Below are positions 43,121 through 55,690 of a DNA stretch of 64,000 nucleotides, piece by piece. The position numbers and the translations under genes are program-made. The stretch is from the NCBI RefSeq assembly GCF_048544455.1, contig NC_133537.1, positions 65,602,134 to 65,666,133 on the forward strand, given 5' to 3'. Source of the DNA: Silene latifolia (Eukaryota; Streptophyta; Magnoliopsida; Caryophyllales; Caryophyllaceae). Within the stretch, counting starts at the first letter, position 1; each line of letters begins with the position of its first letter. Below the pieces are notes generated by a model. The model did no database searches, had not been told where the DNA came from, and was given only the letters and a program-made list of their open reading frames with translations.

Positions 43121-45741
43121 TCATTCCTTCATAGCTTCTTCGGCCTCCCAAGTTACTTCCTCGACGTTGTGATTGGACCACAACACCTTTAGCAACACAG
43201 TCTCCCTAGTTCTAGTCTTACGAACCTTGCGATCTAGGATCTCTTTTGGCACTTCAAGATAAGACAAAGATTTATCCAACTCAATGTTCTCAACCTCTAG
43301 CACATGAGAAAGGTCACTCACGTACCTCCGATGTTTAGACACATGAAACATATTGTGTACTCGATCCAAAGCTGGTGGCAAGGCTAACCGATAAGCAAGC
43401 TCTCCCACACGATCCAAATCTCATAAGGGCTAATGAACTTCTGACTTAACTTCTCTTTCTTACCAAATCGCATCACCCCACGCATAGGTGACACCTTCAA
43501 AAGAACCTTATCCCCAACTTGGAACTCAATGTCCCGACGATGCAAATCCGCATAACTCTTTTGTCGATCCTGGGCCGCCTTCATCTTTCGCCGAATCAAC
43601 CTCACTTGCTCAACCATGTCTTGTACCATATGTGGTCCGAAAACCACTGCCTTGGCGCTATCATCCCAACAAATTGGGCTCCTACACCTCCTCCCATACA
43701 ACGCCTCAAATGGAGCCATCCTAATACTCGTATGGTAGCTATTGTTGTAAGAAAACTCAATCAGATCCAATCTATCTACCCAGCTACCACCAAATTCCAT
43801 CACACAAGCCCTTAACATGTCTTCCAAAGTGTTTATTATTCTCTCCGTCTATCCATCTGTCGTAGGATGAAATGCAATACTCATCTTCAATGTAGTCCCC
43901 ATCAATTCCAGCAACTCTTGCCAAACCCGAGAAATGAACCTCGCATCTCGATCTGACACAATGTCCTTCGGTACCCCATGTAACCTCACTACATTCTTCT
44001 TGTAGCCATTTGCCAACTGAACCTTACTCCACGTATCTTTCATGGGAATAAAGGGAATAAAGTGAGCTGACTTGGTTAATCGATCTACGATCACCCAAAT
44101 CATGTTATTACCTTGCTAACTCCTCGGTAATCCCACAGTGAAATCCATGGAGATAGATTCCCATTTCCACTCAGGTACCTTCAGAGACTGAATCTTACCT
44201 TGCGGTCTTTGCTGCTCCCCGTTGACTCTCTGGCAAGTCAAACATCGAGCCACAAACTCAGCTGTCTCCCTCTTCATCTCAGGCCACGAAAATGTCTTCT
44301 AAGATCCTTATAAAGCTTGTCACCACCTGGATGCACTGAATACAGAGTGCAATGGGCTTCGGTCATGATTATCTTTTTCATCTCCTCATCCTTAGGTACA
44401 CACCATCTCCCATCAAACCGAACACACCCATCAGAATGAATAGAGAACCGAGACACTGTCCCCTTCTCTACTCCAGCCCTCAACTCCTGAATCTTAGGAT
44501 CAAGAGCATATTTTCTGCGAATATCATCATAAAGATCTGGTTCAACTGTCAAATCTCCCTTAGTATCCTCCTTCTGCATCACATGTATCCCTATCTTGGT
44601 CACTTCATCTTTTAACCTCATCAGTGACATAGCTGTGCATAGAGAATGCACACTCTTCCTACTCAACGCATCAGCCACAACATTCGCTTTCCCTTCATGG
44701 TATATAATATCCATGTCATAGTCACCAATGAGCTCCATCCATCTCCCCTGTCGCATCAACTCTTTCTGAGTAAAGATGTACTTTAAACTTTTGCGATAAA
44801 AAAACACCTTAAAGGTCGCCCCATATAGATAGTGTCTCCAAATTGTTAGATAAAAAACAACTGCACCCAACTCAAGATCGTGCGTCGGATAGTTCTCCTC
44901 ATAAGACTCTAGTTGCCTAGAAGCATAGGCAATGACTTTCTCGCTCTGCATCAACACACAACCTAACCCATTCTTCGAAGCATCTGTATACACCTTGAAA
45001 TTCTCACTCCCTTCAGGTTAAATGCTCCTTTAAGGTTTGTAACGCCATATCACAACTTTCATCCCAGCGAAACCTGTTCTCCTTCCTCATCAAAGCTGTC
45101 ATAGGTCTGGCAATATTTGAAAAGTCTTTCACGAACCGTCGATAGTACCCCGCCAAATCCAAGAAACTTCTGATCTCGGCCACATTCTTCGGCACCTCCC
45201 AATTAGACACCACCTCAATCTTTCTAGGATCAACAGCTACACCCTCTTTAGAAATCACATGGCCCAGAAAAGCCACTTTCTCCAACCAGAACTCACACTT
45301 AGACAACTTTGCATACAATTGGTTATCACATAGAGTTTGCAACACCAATCGCAAGTGCTCCTCATGCTCCTCCTTAGTCTTGGAATAGACTAAGATGTCG
45401 TCTATAAACACCATCACGAACTGATCCAAGTACTGGCTGAAAACCCGGTTCATCAGATCCATAAACACTGCTGGCGCATTAGTCAACCCAAACGGCATCA
45501 CTACATACTTATAGTGACCATACCATGATCGAAAAGCTGTTTTTGGTATGTCTTCATCCCAAATCCTCAACTGATGGTACCCCGACCTAAGATCAATCTT
45601 CGAAAATACACCAGCTCCACTCAACTGGTCAAAAAGATTGTCTATCCTCGTTCAAGGATACCTATTCTTTACTGTAACAAGGTTCAACTCTCTGTAGTCG
45701 ATACACAGCCTCAAACTCTCATCCTTCTTTTTCACAAACAG
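43121..45741 (-). pseudogene. Tekay Pol: RT, RNase H, integrase, chromodomain, broken
   Basis: Minus strand, order from right. RT starts inside the domain at 45741 ([17 protein letters not shown]), a stop follows NRYP, then [13 protein letters not shown] and FIDDILVYS (catalytic aspartates), up to LKEHLT near 45013. A deletion of several residues with frame change joins this to RNase H ([15 protein letters not shown], 44993). Integrase pieces: core WVIVDRLTKSAHF and IVSDRDARFIS (44103-43849), then WVDRLDLIEFSYNNS (43827-43384). The C-terminal frame 43417-43121 has the VFHVS-type motif (MFHVSKHRRYV) and ends in a chromodomain (EEVTWEAEEAMKE). The chromodomain places it in the chromovirus/Tekay group. 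Confidence 0.85.
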
Positions 45742-46917
45742 GTGTGGACAAGGGCCACAGGCCGGTCTATGGATTTGGGCCACCTACCGATCTGCGGTCA
45801 CGGGCCACCTGCACGCCAAGCCAATCTGTGGACATGCAGCGGTCTGAAAGCCATGCTCGGTGATGTAAAAATGCTTTTGACCGGATCGCTTTAGTTCGGT
45901 CGGTTTCGTCTCGGCAAAGGTCTCGAAACGATGTTGAGATGTTCGGTGTCGCCACCAAGCATTTCTGGGATGCTTAGAACCCGTTTGAATACACTTTATA
46001 CCTAGGTCAATCAAGGCAAAAAGCGGTGTTTGACATAGGTACTAAAGATAAGGACTCGTCCCCCTTTTAGCATTCTATGCCTAAAATGACTCTCGTACGC
46101 CCTGGATAAGGCCATCCACTATCCAAAGGTTCTGAGTAAGGGGTGAGGGTACGTATTGGGAAGCCCTTTAATCGGACACCCAATCCCGCCCGCGTTAACG
46201 GCCTCTACTGATCGATCGTGGTTGTTTAAGTGCAAAAGTTGATAAAACGGTTGAAATGCATGAATGCGCATCCAAAAGTTTAACCTAACATGTGAATATT
46301 TCCTAAGTCGGTTGTTTATGCACGTACCAAGAAATTGGTGTCAAAGTTGGATTTAGATTGATTTGCATGTGAAACGGAAATTAAATATCCATTTACCAAA
46401 TTCGGATTATAGTGCTTAACACGATTCCAATGTTTTGAAAAAGGGTGTCAAATGACAAAGTGTAAAAACACGTAAACTTGTCAATCTGAGCCGTTATGTA
46501 TTCGGATTAACCGTAATCGGGACCGTCCTTGACAAATGCTAAAACGAAACAGAATAGTGCCAGGCAGCCCCATTGGGGCGCGAGGCTATTGGCGAGGGAA
46601 GGGGCTCTGCCCTGGTTTATAAAAGATGAAAACAGGAGGCCTTGGGGCACGAGCCATGAGCCGAACCAAGAGGCGTCTCTTGGTTGTAAAAAGGTTGTTT
46701 AAAACCATTTTAAAAGGTGGTTAAAAAGGTTATTTAAAACCGTATTTGTGATGAATGATTTGCAAGTATTGTTTGCATGACTCGGAATAATTACTATTAT
46801 GTTAGTAATATTCGTTGTCGGATTTGCAAGTTTGAAAAGCATAGTTTACAAATAAAAATGTAAAATGTTTGATTTGAACTAATTATGTTAAGTTCATTTC
46901 TTTGTAATTAGTAAAGT

Positions 46918-47140
46918 TAATCATCGTACTCGGATTAAACCGACATGGTATAAAGAACCAAGGATGATTATGAATTATGACTAATATATTTACAAATGTA
47001 AACAAATGATAAAAATGCTAAATAAAAGAAAAGGGTGTTAAAATACCCATCAAAATGTAATTAACCAATAATATCATCGAGTCACGGGATAAACCGTCAT
47101 GGTATAAGGAACCAAGGATGATTTTTGTAATGGTCAAAAT
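46918..47140. repeat. Two diverged copies of a ~165-bp unit
   Basis: AACCGACATGGTATAAAGAA near 46938 and AAACCGTCATGGTATAAGGA near 47091, each followed by CCAAGGATGAT and an A/T-rich stretch. Confidence 0.6.
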
Positions 47141-48009
47141 ATTTGTCATAAAAATGAATTCAAATGGTAAAAACCGTAAAAGTAAAGAAGTAAAAATAAA
47201 AGGAAGTGTTGAAGGAAAGACGAACTCAAACACGTTTGAATCTGAGCTGGACAACCCATTGAGGTGCGAGCCTCTTTGCATAGCAAGAGGCTTCTGCCTC
47301 AGGCCAAAACTCGGTTTTGGCTCGTCTAACCTATGTTTGAATCGTGTTATGCATCATTCATGCTCATAAACTCATAAAAACAGTAGAGACATGAAATAAA
47401 TGAGTTATTTACACCCTCAAACTTACGTGTATTGATGTTTTCAAGATAGACGACTTTAGAGACGGTTTTCTTGTAGCGACTACTCACGATCAAAGAAGTT
47501 TAAAAAGGTGCCTTAAAAAGGATTTTGTTTTGAAAATATGTTGAAAATATGTTAATTAAAACATGTTGATTAATGAATTGAGTTGGTCAAATGGGTCGGT
47601 CGAATGCACGGCGACGGTACCAAACAATATGTGTATGGCTTGTGTTTACGATCGGTAGGTCGTAAACACGTGTCGATTTTGTGACTTAGGAAGTCGGGTC
47701 TAGAAGTTTAAGGGAGAAGGAGGGGGTGGACTCTCGCGTGTGTATTGTAGTGTGATGGTGGGTATTTATAGAGAAATGTGGGATGGTAGGTCGGTTGAGT
47801 TTGCTTAGAGGCTAAGCAGACACCTGCTTTAAGCGACCTACCTTGTGATACAAATGGGTGTATTGTCTTTTTCAATTTGGACGTGGCCTTTGCTCCATCT
47901 ATTATTTGGTTGGTTTGATTTGTGGTAAACAAATGAGATGTTGTGTAATAATATGGGCATCTAATAAGATGATTTTGGGTGTTACTTGAGGTAGGTGTTT
48001 TGTGTGCTT

Positions 48010-48365
48010 GACTCGGGTTTGACCCGTGTGAGTCGGGATTTGAATTTGGAGTCGGTTTTGACTCTAATTAGGGTAATTTTAATGGAAATGACATGATAAA
48101 GACATTCATGGCATTATTTTCGACATTCGAGATTTGGTTTGACTCAGGTTTACTCGAGTTGCGGGTTTCTGAGTTGGTTTTGGGTCCGAAGACAGTTTTG
48201 ACTCTAGTTAGGGTCATTTTAATGGAAATGACATGATAAAGACATTCATGGCATTATTTTTGACATTCGGGATTTGGGTTGACTCGGGTTGACTCAGGTT
48301 GACTCGAGTTGTGGGTTTCTGAGTCGGTTTTGGGTCCGAAGACGATTTTAATACTAAATAGTGTT
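48010..48365. repeat. Tandem ~145-bp units
   Basis: Two and a half copies sharing GGGTCATTTTAATGGAAATG, ACATGATAAAGACATTCATG and GAGTTGNGGGTTTCTGAGT. Confidence 0.75.
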
Positions 48366-48780
48366 GTTTCAATGCAAATGAAGTTAGAAAACTTTTGAAA
48401 TCATTTTTGATATTCGAGTAGTACATTAAACCGTCTCATGTATAGCCAATCCACGCACGCATATCAAAAACACGTTATAGTCCGATCATCATCGGGTGGT
48501 TTTTGGAAGGTGCAGATACTGGGTATCTTCAGAGCCCCCACTTTGACTGAGGCTTGGACGGGGCGAAAGTCAAATTATGGCCTCCAGGTCAATCAAAGAT
48601 TACAACCTGAAGATCATTGCGACGTCGAGGCGACTCAAAAGGGTTTGAGCCAAGGACCTGCCGTCGGGAAGGGCGACATCGAGGCGACTCGAGGATTCGA
48701 GTCAAGGACCTGCCGTCGTGAACAGTTTAGAGTCTGTCGACTTCTGATTCGGGTCATTTAAAGTCCATTAAACTACGTAT

Positions 48781-49085
48781 AAAGGCTCGCTAGCCATAAG
48801 AAGGAGTCATACCCGAGGCATCTTCGGGATATGTCCTTGAATCTTTTGCGCGCAAAGGCTCACCAGTCAGTGTTGAAGGTGGTGCGTTTTGAGGCTCGCC
48901 AGCCATATAAAGGAGTCATACCTGAGGCATCTTCGGGATATGTCCTTGAATTTATTCTTGAGTACGTGTAAAGGCTCGCCAGCTATGTTGAAGGTGCGTT
49001 TTGAGGCTCGCCAACCATGTTAAAGGTGCGTTCTGAGGCTCTCCAGCCATGTTGAAGGTGATACGTTTTGAGGCTCGCCAACCAT
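48781..49085. repeat. Tandem array with the motif GAGGCTCGCCAGCCAT
   Basis: About seven units of irregular length (roughly 40-120 bp) marked by AGGCTCGCCAGCCAT or close variants; the last four are short and regular (GTTGAAGGTGCGTTTTGAGG). Two longer units share GGAGTCATACCYGAGGCATC. Confidence 0.75.
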
Positions 49086-50124
49086 CGATGGTGGAATGAT
49101 CAACTCTGGAAAATAGCCTGTGTGACTTCCATTTGAAAATAGGCACTCGATGGGGAGTTAGAAACTTCTCAGTGTTGGAATATGTGTTCTCCGACAATAA
49201 TGCGATCACAACTGTTGATCATGATGATCACATGTTTAAGTCTCATTCTAAAGAATACAATTGGGAAGTAATATCTTACTGTCAACTGGTCCACACATAT
49301 CGGTAATGATTGGCTGACTAGAGTTTGACATTCGTAGATGCGGACGGTGGTGATCAGTTGATCCCCTTAGGTCATACCTAAAGGGTAACACTCTTAATTG
49401 ATCATTTAATTGATCGTATGACGATAAGGGTTAATTAAATTACTTAAAATTGACGGACGATTTTGGAAGTAATATTTACGTGTCTCATTGTAATTTGATT
49501 AAATAAGATACGGTCTAAGTAATCGAATTGTTTTATTACTTAGATGAAATTATTGTTTAAGGAAACAATTGCATTTGAATGAATAAATTATTATAAATAC
49601 AAGATGTTGTGATTTATAATTGGTAAAATATTTTGGTACAAGTAATTATGAATTACCAAGTCGATTTTGTATATGACGTATTTTTTTTAATGCGTTGATT
49701 TTTAATATGTTAAAAATACATAACATTTTTACATGACATGTTTCATGTGACAAATTGACAAAATAATGTGTAAAATGGATTTTCCATTTTACACTAAATG
49801 GACCGAAATAATGGGGAGTATTAGGAATATATTATGTTAATTATGTTAGTGGTAAACATAATCATATTAGCCTAATACTAGCCATGCATACTTACTTGTT
49901 CTTGTGAAGACAACCTTGCTCATGCATTGGCCCTTTGACCCCCTCCCTCTACCCGGTTTTGAGAAGGAGAAAACCATGGGTTTTTCCTCTAATTTTTATC
50001 ATATACACTACATGAAATGTTAGTACATTATTCATTCATCACATCATCTAAAATAAGAGTTTTAGAGAGATAAATTCTTCCTCTTCCTCCCTTTTCTCTT
50101 AACCGAAATATTGAGAGAGCAAAA

Positions 50125-51423
50125 TGTTAGAAATCTATATCTCATTACTTAACATATTCATATATGTTCAAATTAATTTAGTCATAAAATTAATTACAAA
50201 TCTTATGCATGCAAACATAAGTAAATATAGAGAAGAAATCGTTTTCTCACCATATGATTTTCGGATTATTTGGGCACAAATGAGTTCTCCTACTCACTTG
50301 TTCTTTAGCTCTCCGAAAATGGAAGAACAAGGATTCAAGTATAGAATCCCTCCCAAAAGCATATACCCAAGGAAAACTCATAATAACTAATATTATTTTT
50401 GATCTAGTAATAATATTAATCATACTTAAATTTGACACAAAAATGTTATTTTTGCTCTTGAAATTTCGGTTCAAGAGAGGAGATTTTGTGGTTTTTATTT
50501 CTCTTGAATTTTCACAAAGAATAGAGAGAATAATAGTGATTTCTTACACTAGAAAATCAATTGTGTAAAAATGAATGAATGAATGAATGAATGAATGAGA
50601 GGAAAACCCTTGCCTTTTCTCTATGCAAAACCGGTTGGAGGGAGTATATGTGCCCAATGCATGGGCTAGTTTTTCTACCCAAGAAAAGCATAGGTATGCA
50701 AGGCTATGTGAGGTAGTAATCATAGTGTTTTCCACTTCAAATAAAAACACAATATACACCTTAAACCCTCCATTTTTTTCGGCACTTATAAAATGGAAAG
50801 TCCATTTTATATTTTGTCATTTGTCAATTTGTCATGTGTGACATGTTACTTGACATGTGAATTTGTAATGTATTTTTTATCATATTAAAAATCAACATAC
50901 TCATAAAATATGTCATTTACAAAATCGACTAGTAATTCGTAATTATTTGTACCAAAACGGTTTATCAAATTATAAATCACAACGACTTGTATTTATAATA
51001 AATTATTCATTCAATTTCAATTCCAAATTTGTTTCGTAAAAAATAATTTTATCTAAGTAATAAAACAATTCAATTACTTAGACCGTATCTAATATAATCG
51101 AATTACAAAAAGACACGTTAATTTTACTCACAAAATGATCCGTCAATTTTTAAGCAATTTAATTAACTCGTATCGGCATACGATTAATTAAATAATCAAT
51201 TAAGAGTATTTCCCTATAGGTATGACCTAAGGGGATCAACTGATCACCACCGTCGCACGACAGTAATGTCAAACTCTAGTCAGCCAATCATTACCGATAT
51301 GTGTGGACCAATTGACAGTAAAATATTACATCCCACATGTATTCTTAAAATGAGATTTAAACATGTGATCATCATGATCAACAGTTGTGATCGCATTATT
51401 GTCGGAGGACACACATTCCAACA
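50125..51423 (-). repeat. 3' LTR of the nested Copia element
   Basis: TGTTAGAAATC...CATTCCAACA on the plus strand. It has about seven AATG tetramers at 50570-50597, against about three in the partner LTR. Confidence 0.9.
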
Positions 51424-52599
51424 ATCTCCCACTTGTCCTCGACATGTGTGCGTCACCAATTCTCTTGTCCTATTACTATCTCCCACTCAATGCAAGGTGT
51501 CTTTCAGGTCGTACTTGCAAGTGATCATATCGAGAATGGTTTCCTCGATCTGGAGAATAACTGATTGACCGGAATTATCTACCATTGATACCTTCCGAGC
51601 GTGGCCACGCATTTCCAGTTCATTACTCCTCGAGTGGCCCTGAGTTATTATTTTAACCCTGACAAGGGGTGGACAATTCCTATTGCACTTATTCCCTTTG
51701 ACTAGCCACAACCATCATAACCCAAAATATGCCCATTTGACCCCATTTACGAAGGTCGTAGTAACACAAATCAAAGTTAATTTGAAACTGTGCCATCTTA
51801 GGCGAACAGTCTTTAGTCAATAGAATCGACTCATTAGAATACTATAGTAGCTCTCGCCACGACCAGGCTATATAAATTTGCCAGAACTCTATAAGCGGTC
51901 ATAAGGCCCGACAAAGTGTTCCTAACATTCTGCCTATGTGATCGACTAGTCATCTCACATGACTCTATGGCACTTGAACTTGCCATCAATCGCATCACAC
52001 TCTAGTCACTTCGAGATGTTACCTCATACAAGTGACTATGGGCGAATACTATGTTAATCCGGGTTCACTTTAACGGGATTCAATATTGTCTCTACAACCC
52101 GTTTGGATGTAACACGGTATATAAGGAGTTTTTAGATTTAAAAACTCGAACGACAAATGTGATTATCACATATGAATAGTCAATACCTGATTACTATTTC
52201 ATATTCTATAATCTAATTTGATCTTGTATGTAGTTATTAATCTCAATCCAATTGAAATGACATGACTCATCATGTTAAGCCTATGAGAAGGCTTTGGTTA
52301 GTAGGTTTTATCAACTTCTTGTACCTTACTCAACCTCACTACATACTCGTTTTCCTTTGTAATGTATACATTTGCATTATAAAACTTTCTGAGTACGTGT
52401 CGAGATCCAATCAAGACATAGGCCCTCTAGCCTTAGAATATCTCCCACTGTTTTCACAATGTGCGGGACTCATCCTTCTTGCACATCCCATGATTGCAAG
52501 TGTACTCAATTTCCGTTGTAAATATTTCTCATTGTTCTTTATTGCCTAGAACGATTCTAGAAAATATATTTCTTAAATAACATAGCCACAATGGTATCT

Positions 52600-53790
52600 T
52601 AACCATCCTAATGTGTTTCGATTATGGTTTTGTCGGAAACCATGCGCAATCTCAATTGTCAATTGTCATTTGTGTAACACCCTTACACAAAATTGCATCA
52701 AAGACACTTTGCTTTACATCCTTAATGCTTCTGCAAGCAATTAAGGGTAATCAATATGGCCACTTCGTAATTATTACTTAAATTCGATTTTGAACAATTC
52801 ATCATACTCAAAGTATATGAAGTGTTATACATCATTTCCTATTTAATTGATTCGGCAGCGGAAGCAAATGGAATCAATAAAATATGTTCAACTTGATTGA
52901 ACTAGTCATGAATCTTATCAACATAAGACTTCTTATTTGACGCTAATATCATGTGGATTTATCTTCATAAATCTGGATATTAAGATGTATTATAATACTC
53001 CATAAGTCTTAAATCATTTCCAATGATCAATGTGTCATCCACATATAAGACTAATTAAAATTTCCGTAACTCCCACTAAACTTCATGTATAAACACAACT
53101 TCTCGACTTATCGGGAAAATTTTTATACCATGATCAAATCATTGATTCCAACTCATTGATGTCCTACTTAAGACCCTCTCTTAAGTTTCACATTATCTTA
53201 GGATTGCAAGAATCTACAAAACTCAAGACATGTATTGAATACATTCCTTCTAATTGAAGAAGTGGGTTTTAGATTCACTCGCTATGTATTTCATAATGAA
53301 ACACAATCCCTGAGAAGATCCAAATAGACTTAAGCATTTCAACTAGTGCAAAACCCTTTGCAACCAATCAAGCCTTGAAATCTCTCTTTATTAGTACAAA
53401 ACCCTTTGTCACTAATCAAGCCTTTTATTTCGGATTTTCATGGCTCTAAGCCTTGTATTGAGTTGTGACTTAAACATTCTCATGTAAGTCATACGTTCAT
53501 TACTTTCTAGAAGTAATCAACTTGAATCAAACGATTTCATTGTAAGCTATTTACTTTCTTAAAAGTAACACTAATTCATCATCTTCAACAAGTGATGACT
53601 TTAACCTCCTGGGTTTTGAAGAAACAACGTTTTACACAAAACGTCTCATGTAGCCAAGAAAGACCAGTTTCTTGCGACATAACATTCTTTGGCACAATAC
53701 AATTTGTGGCTCTTGAATATTTTCTCCCACTCTGCCTTCTAGAAATAAACTTGTATTTTAGGAAGACAGTTTCACGAGCCACAAACACGT
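52600..53790 (-). pseudogene. Degenerate Copia Pol (integrase end, RT, start of RNase H)
   Basis: Minus strand, in several frames. FVARETVFLKYKFISRR at about 53788-53738 is typical of the Copia integrase C-terminus. Then a diverged RT: CVYTMKFSGSYG leads into LVLYVDDTLIIGND, where YVDD is the Copia catalytic loop (53034-53045), followed by QIYEDKST and KKSYVDKIHD relics. Stops and frameshifts are too many to allow a product. It identifies the superfamily; I would guess a SIRE- or Bianca-like clade without confidence. Confidence 0.68.
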
Positions 53791-55379
53791 TGTACTCGTG
53801 ATAATTGAAAGGGAAAAATGAGCATTTGTTTCTTGTGTAAGCTTACAAACATGGTACCCTACCATTTCATATCTCATATGATTCGTTTTAGATTTAGTGG
53901 AAAAATAATTTAGACAAAATATAAAATCCCCAAAAGGATCAAGTAACTCAAAGTAACTTGATTGAAGTCCAAACCATATCGAATAGCGTTTGAATTCTTA
54001 TCCAATCACACATTATACCATAATGTGTGTTAAGAGAGATTAACTTGTGATACTATATCACATTTCTTTTAGCTTATATCAAAGTCTTCACTTTGATAAT
54101 CCCATCGCGATTTAAATCGTGATTCCTTGAACTCTTTGAACTTCTTCAAAGATTTCTCTATTTACCTTATTAAGTGAACACATTAGCGTTAACTTAAATT
54201 GTTGGTAAAAATAAATGATCAACCTATTCTGTATCAATGATTTTCATTCTCGATCTCCTTTTCAAACAAAAGGCACGAGACATCTTGCTTTGAATACAAG
54301 ATACGCCATATACCATAAGATTAACAATCTAATGGTTCTAAGAGTACTCGATAACTCTTTGCATTCATCATTCCAGAATTTAAGGTTTAATCTTGGGATA
54401 CCAATTTGAGTCTTGCATCATCTACATGATATATCATTCTAGTTTGGTTTAGAATATATTCACCTTGATAATGGGCTAGCCATACATCAAATCATTGTGT
54501 ATAGGGTCACATAAGTGAAACCTTTTTTTTTTTGTATCTTAACAAGTTTATATTCTTATTTAGAGTTTATTCACTTAATAGTTACAATTAAGTACAACTC
54601 TAAACCCAAAAACTAGATTTAGTACACAATGACTCTATCTCTCGACATTATTTGATGCTAGTCGTCATATTATAATCATCTTATGTATCAAGTACAACGA
54701 TGAAAACCACCACTGGTTTCTAATATTGACGAAGTAGTACTAGCAAAACTTATGTTAATCAAATAAACATTTAAAGAAGAAGGTCCCATTAGATGTCCCA
54801 CAACTAACTTGTTGATTCTTCAATAATTTGGGGTAGTTTACTTTCTAGTGTCCAACAATTAAGATAATGGAAACTTTATCGGTCGGGATTGATAGGTTTA
54901 GTATCGTTATTCTCAATAACTTTACTTTTAACATTACCTTGTATCAATTCCATTCTAATTTAACTTCTTTGAACCTCATCCCTTTCTTAACGGTTTAAGA
55001 GAATGCTCCCATTCATTTCAATGAATCTTTGCTTAGAGAAGCAAAATTGAATTTTATGAAGACTACTCTTCATTCGTTTGTTTAGTCTTAGAACTTTTAT
55101 TGAAGTGGTTGCGGTATTTAACTCAATTAAGCATATGAGAAACAATTCATTGTAAGTAGATATGTTAGTCAAGAATCAATGTCTTTAGTTACGATGTTTT
55201 AATGGAGATTTGAATCAAAAAACGAAATGATATCGTATATGGATTGTGGTAAAGAAAATAGAACAATACGATAACGGAATAATGAAAACAAAACATTCAT
55301 CGTTATAATAATACTTGTAAATAACAAGTAAAGCATTTACATAGTGACCTCTACCCAACTATGATGAATGATTCCAAGA

Positions 55380-55690
55380 TCCAAATTCATATTAACTTGG
55401 GCATCAATAAAGCCGTATACAACCCTCATCAATATAACTCGGTGGATTAACTCTTTAATCAATTCTACTTTTAGAACTCTTGGTCGATAAAATTACATTA
55501 ACATTTATCTTTAGCCCGAAACACATCCGGCAACCGTCGAGAATACTTTCGTTGAGTTCAACCCAAATTTCGAATAAATGTGTCCATGATCCAAACTTAC
55601 ATCAACTTGGGCATCGGTAAAGCCGAAAACAACCCTCATCTTTATAAATTCGGTGGGTAGACATTTATCACCCACTTCCCCTACGTAACA
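55380..55690. repeat. Duplicated segment in the Copia interior
   Basis: AACTTGGGCATC followed by TAAAGCCG and ACAACCCTCATC occurs at about 55396-55432 and again at about 55606-55642. Confidence 0.7.

Larger units (their letters stand above)
15548..45741 (-). mobile_element. Tekay-like Gypsy element, 5'-truncated, split by an Athila complex
   Basis: Minus-strand chromovirus. Its 3' LTR is in two pieces, 15548-16790 and 42694-42853, with TGTAATAC...GTGTTACA termini. The polypurine tract follows at 42854-42868. Decayed pol runs from 43121 to 45741, where the element ends abruptly inside the RT; gag, protease and the 5' LTR are missing. The Athila complex 16791-42693 sits inside the 3' LTR, so this element is the older of the two. 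Confidence 0.8.
45742..49172. other. Old repeat DNA, possibly Tat-like LTR retroelement remnant
   Basis: No coding domain on either strand. It resumes at 59209 after the Copia insertion. It contains phrases such as GGGAAGCCCTTTAATCGG, GGACGGGGCGAAAGTCAA and several tandem duplications, and it resembles long noncoding LTRs of Tat/Ogre/Retand-type elements in general style. I cannot confirm the family or the boundaries. Confidence 0.3.

Noticed and set aside
53592-53801. 69-codon plus-strand frame
   Set aside because: Opposite strand of the Copia integrase relic at 53788-53585.
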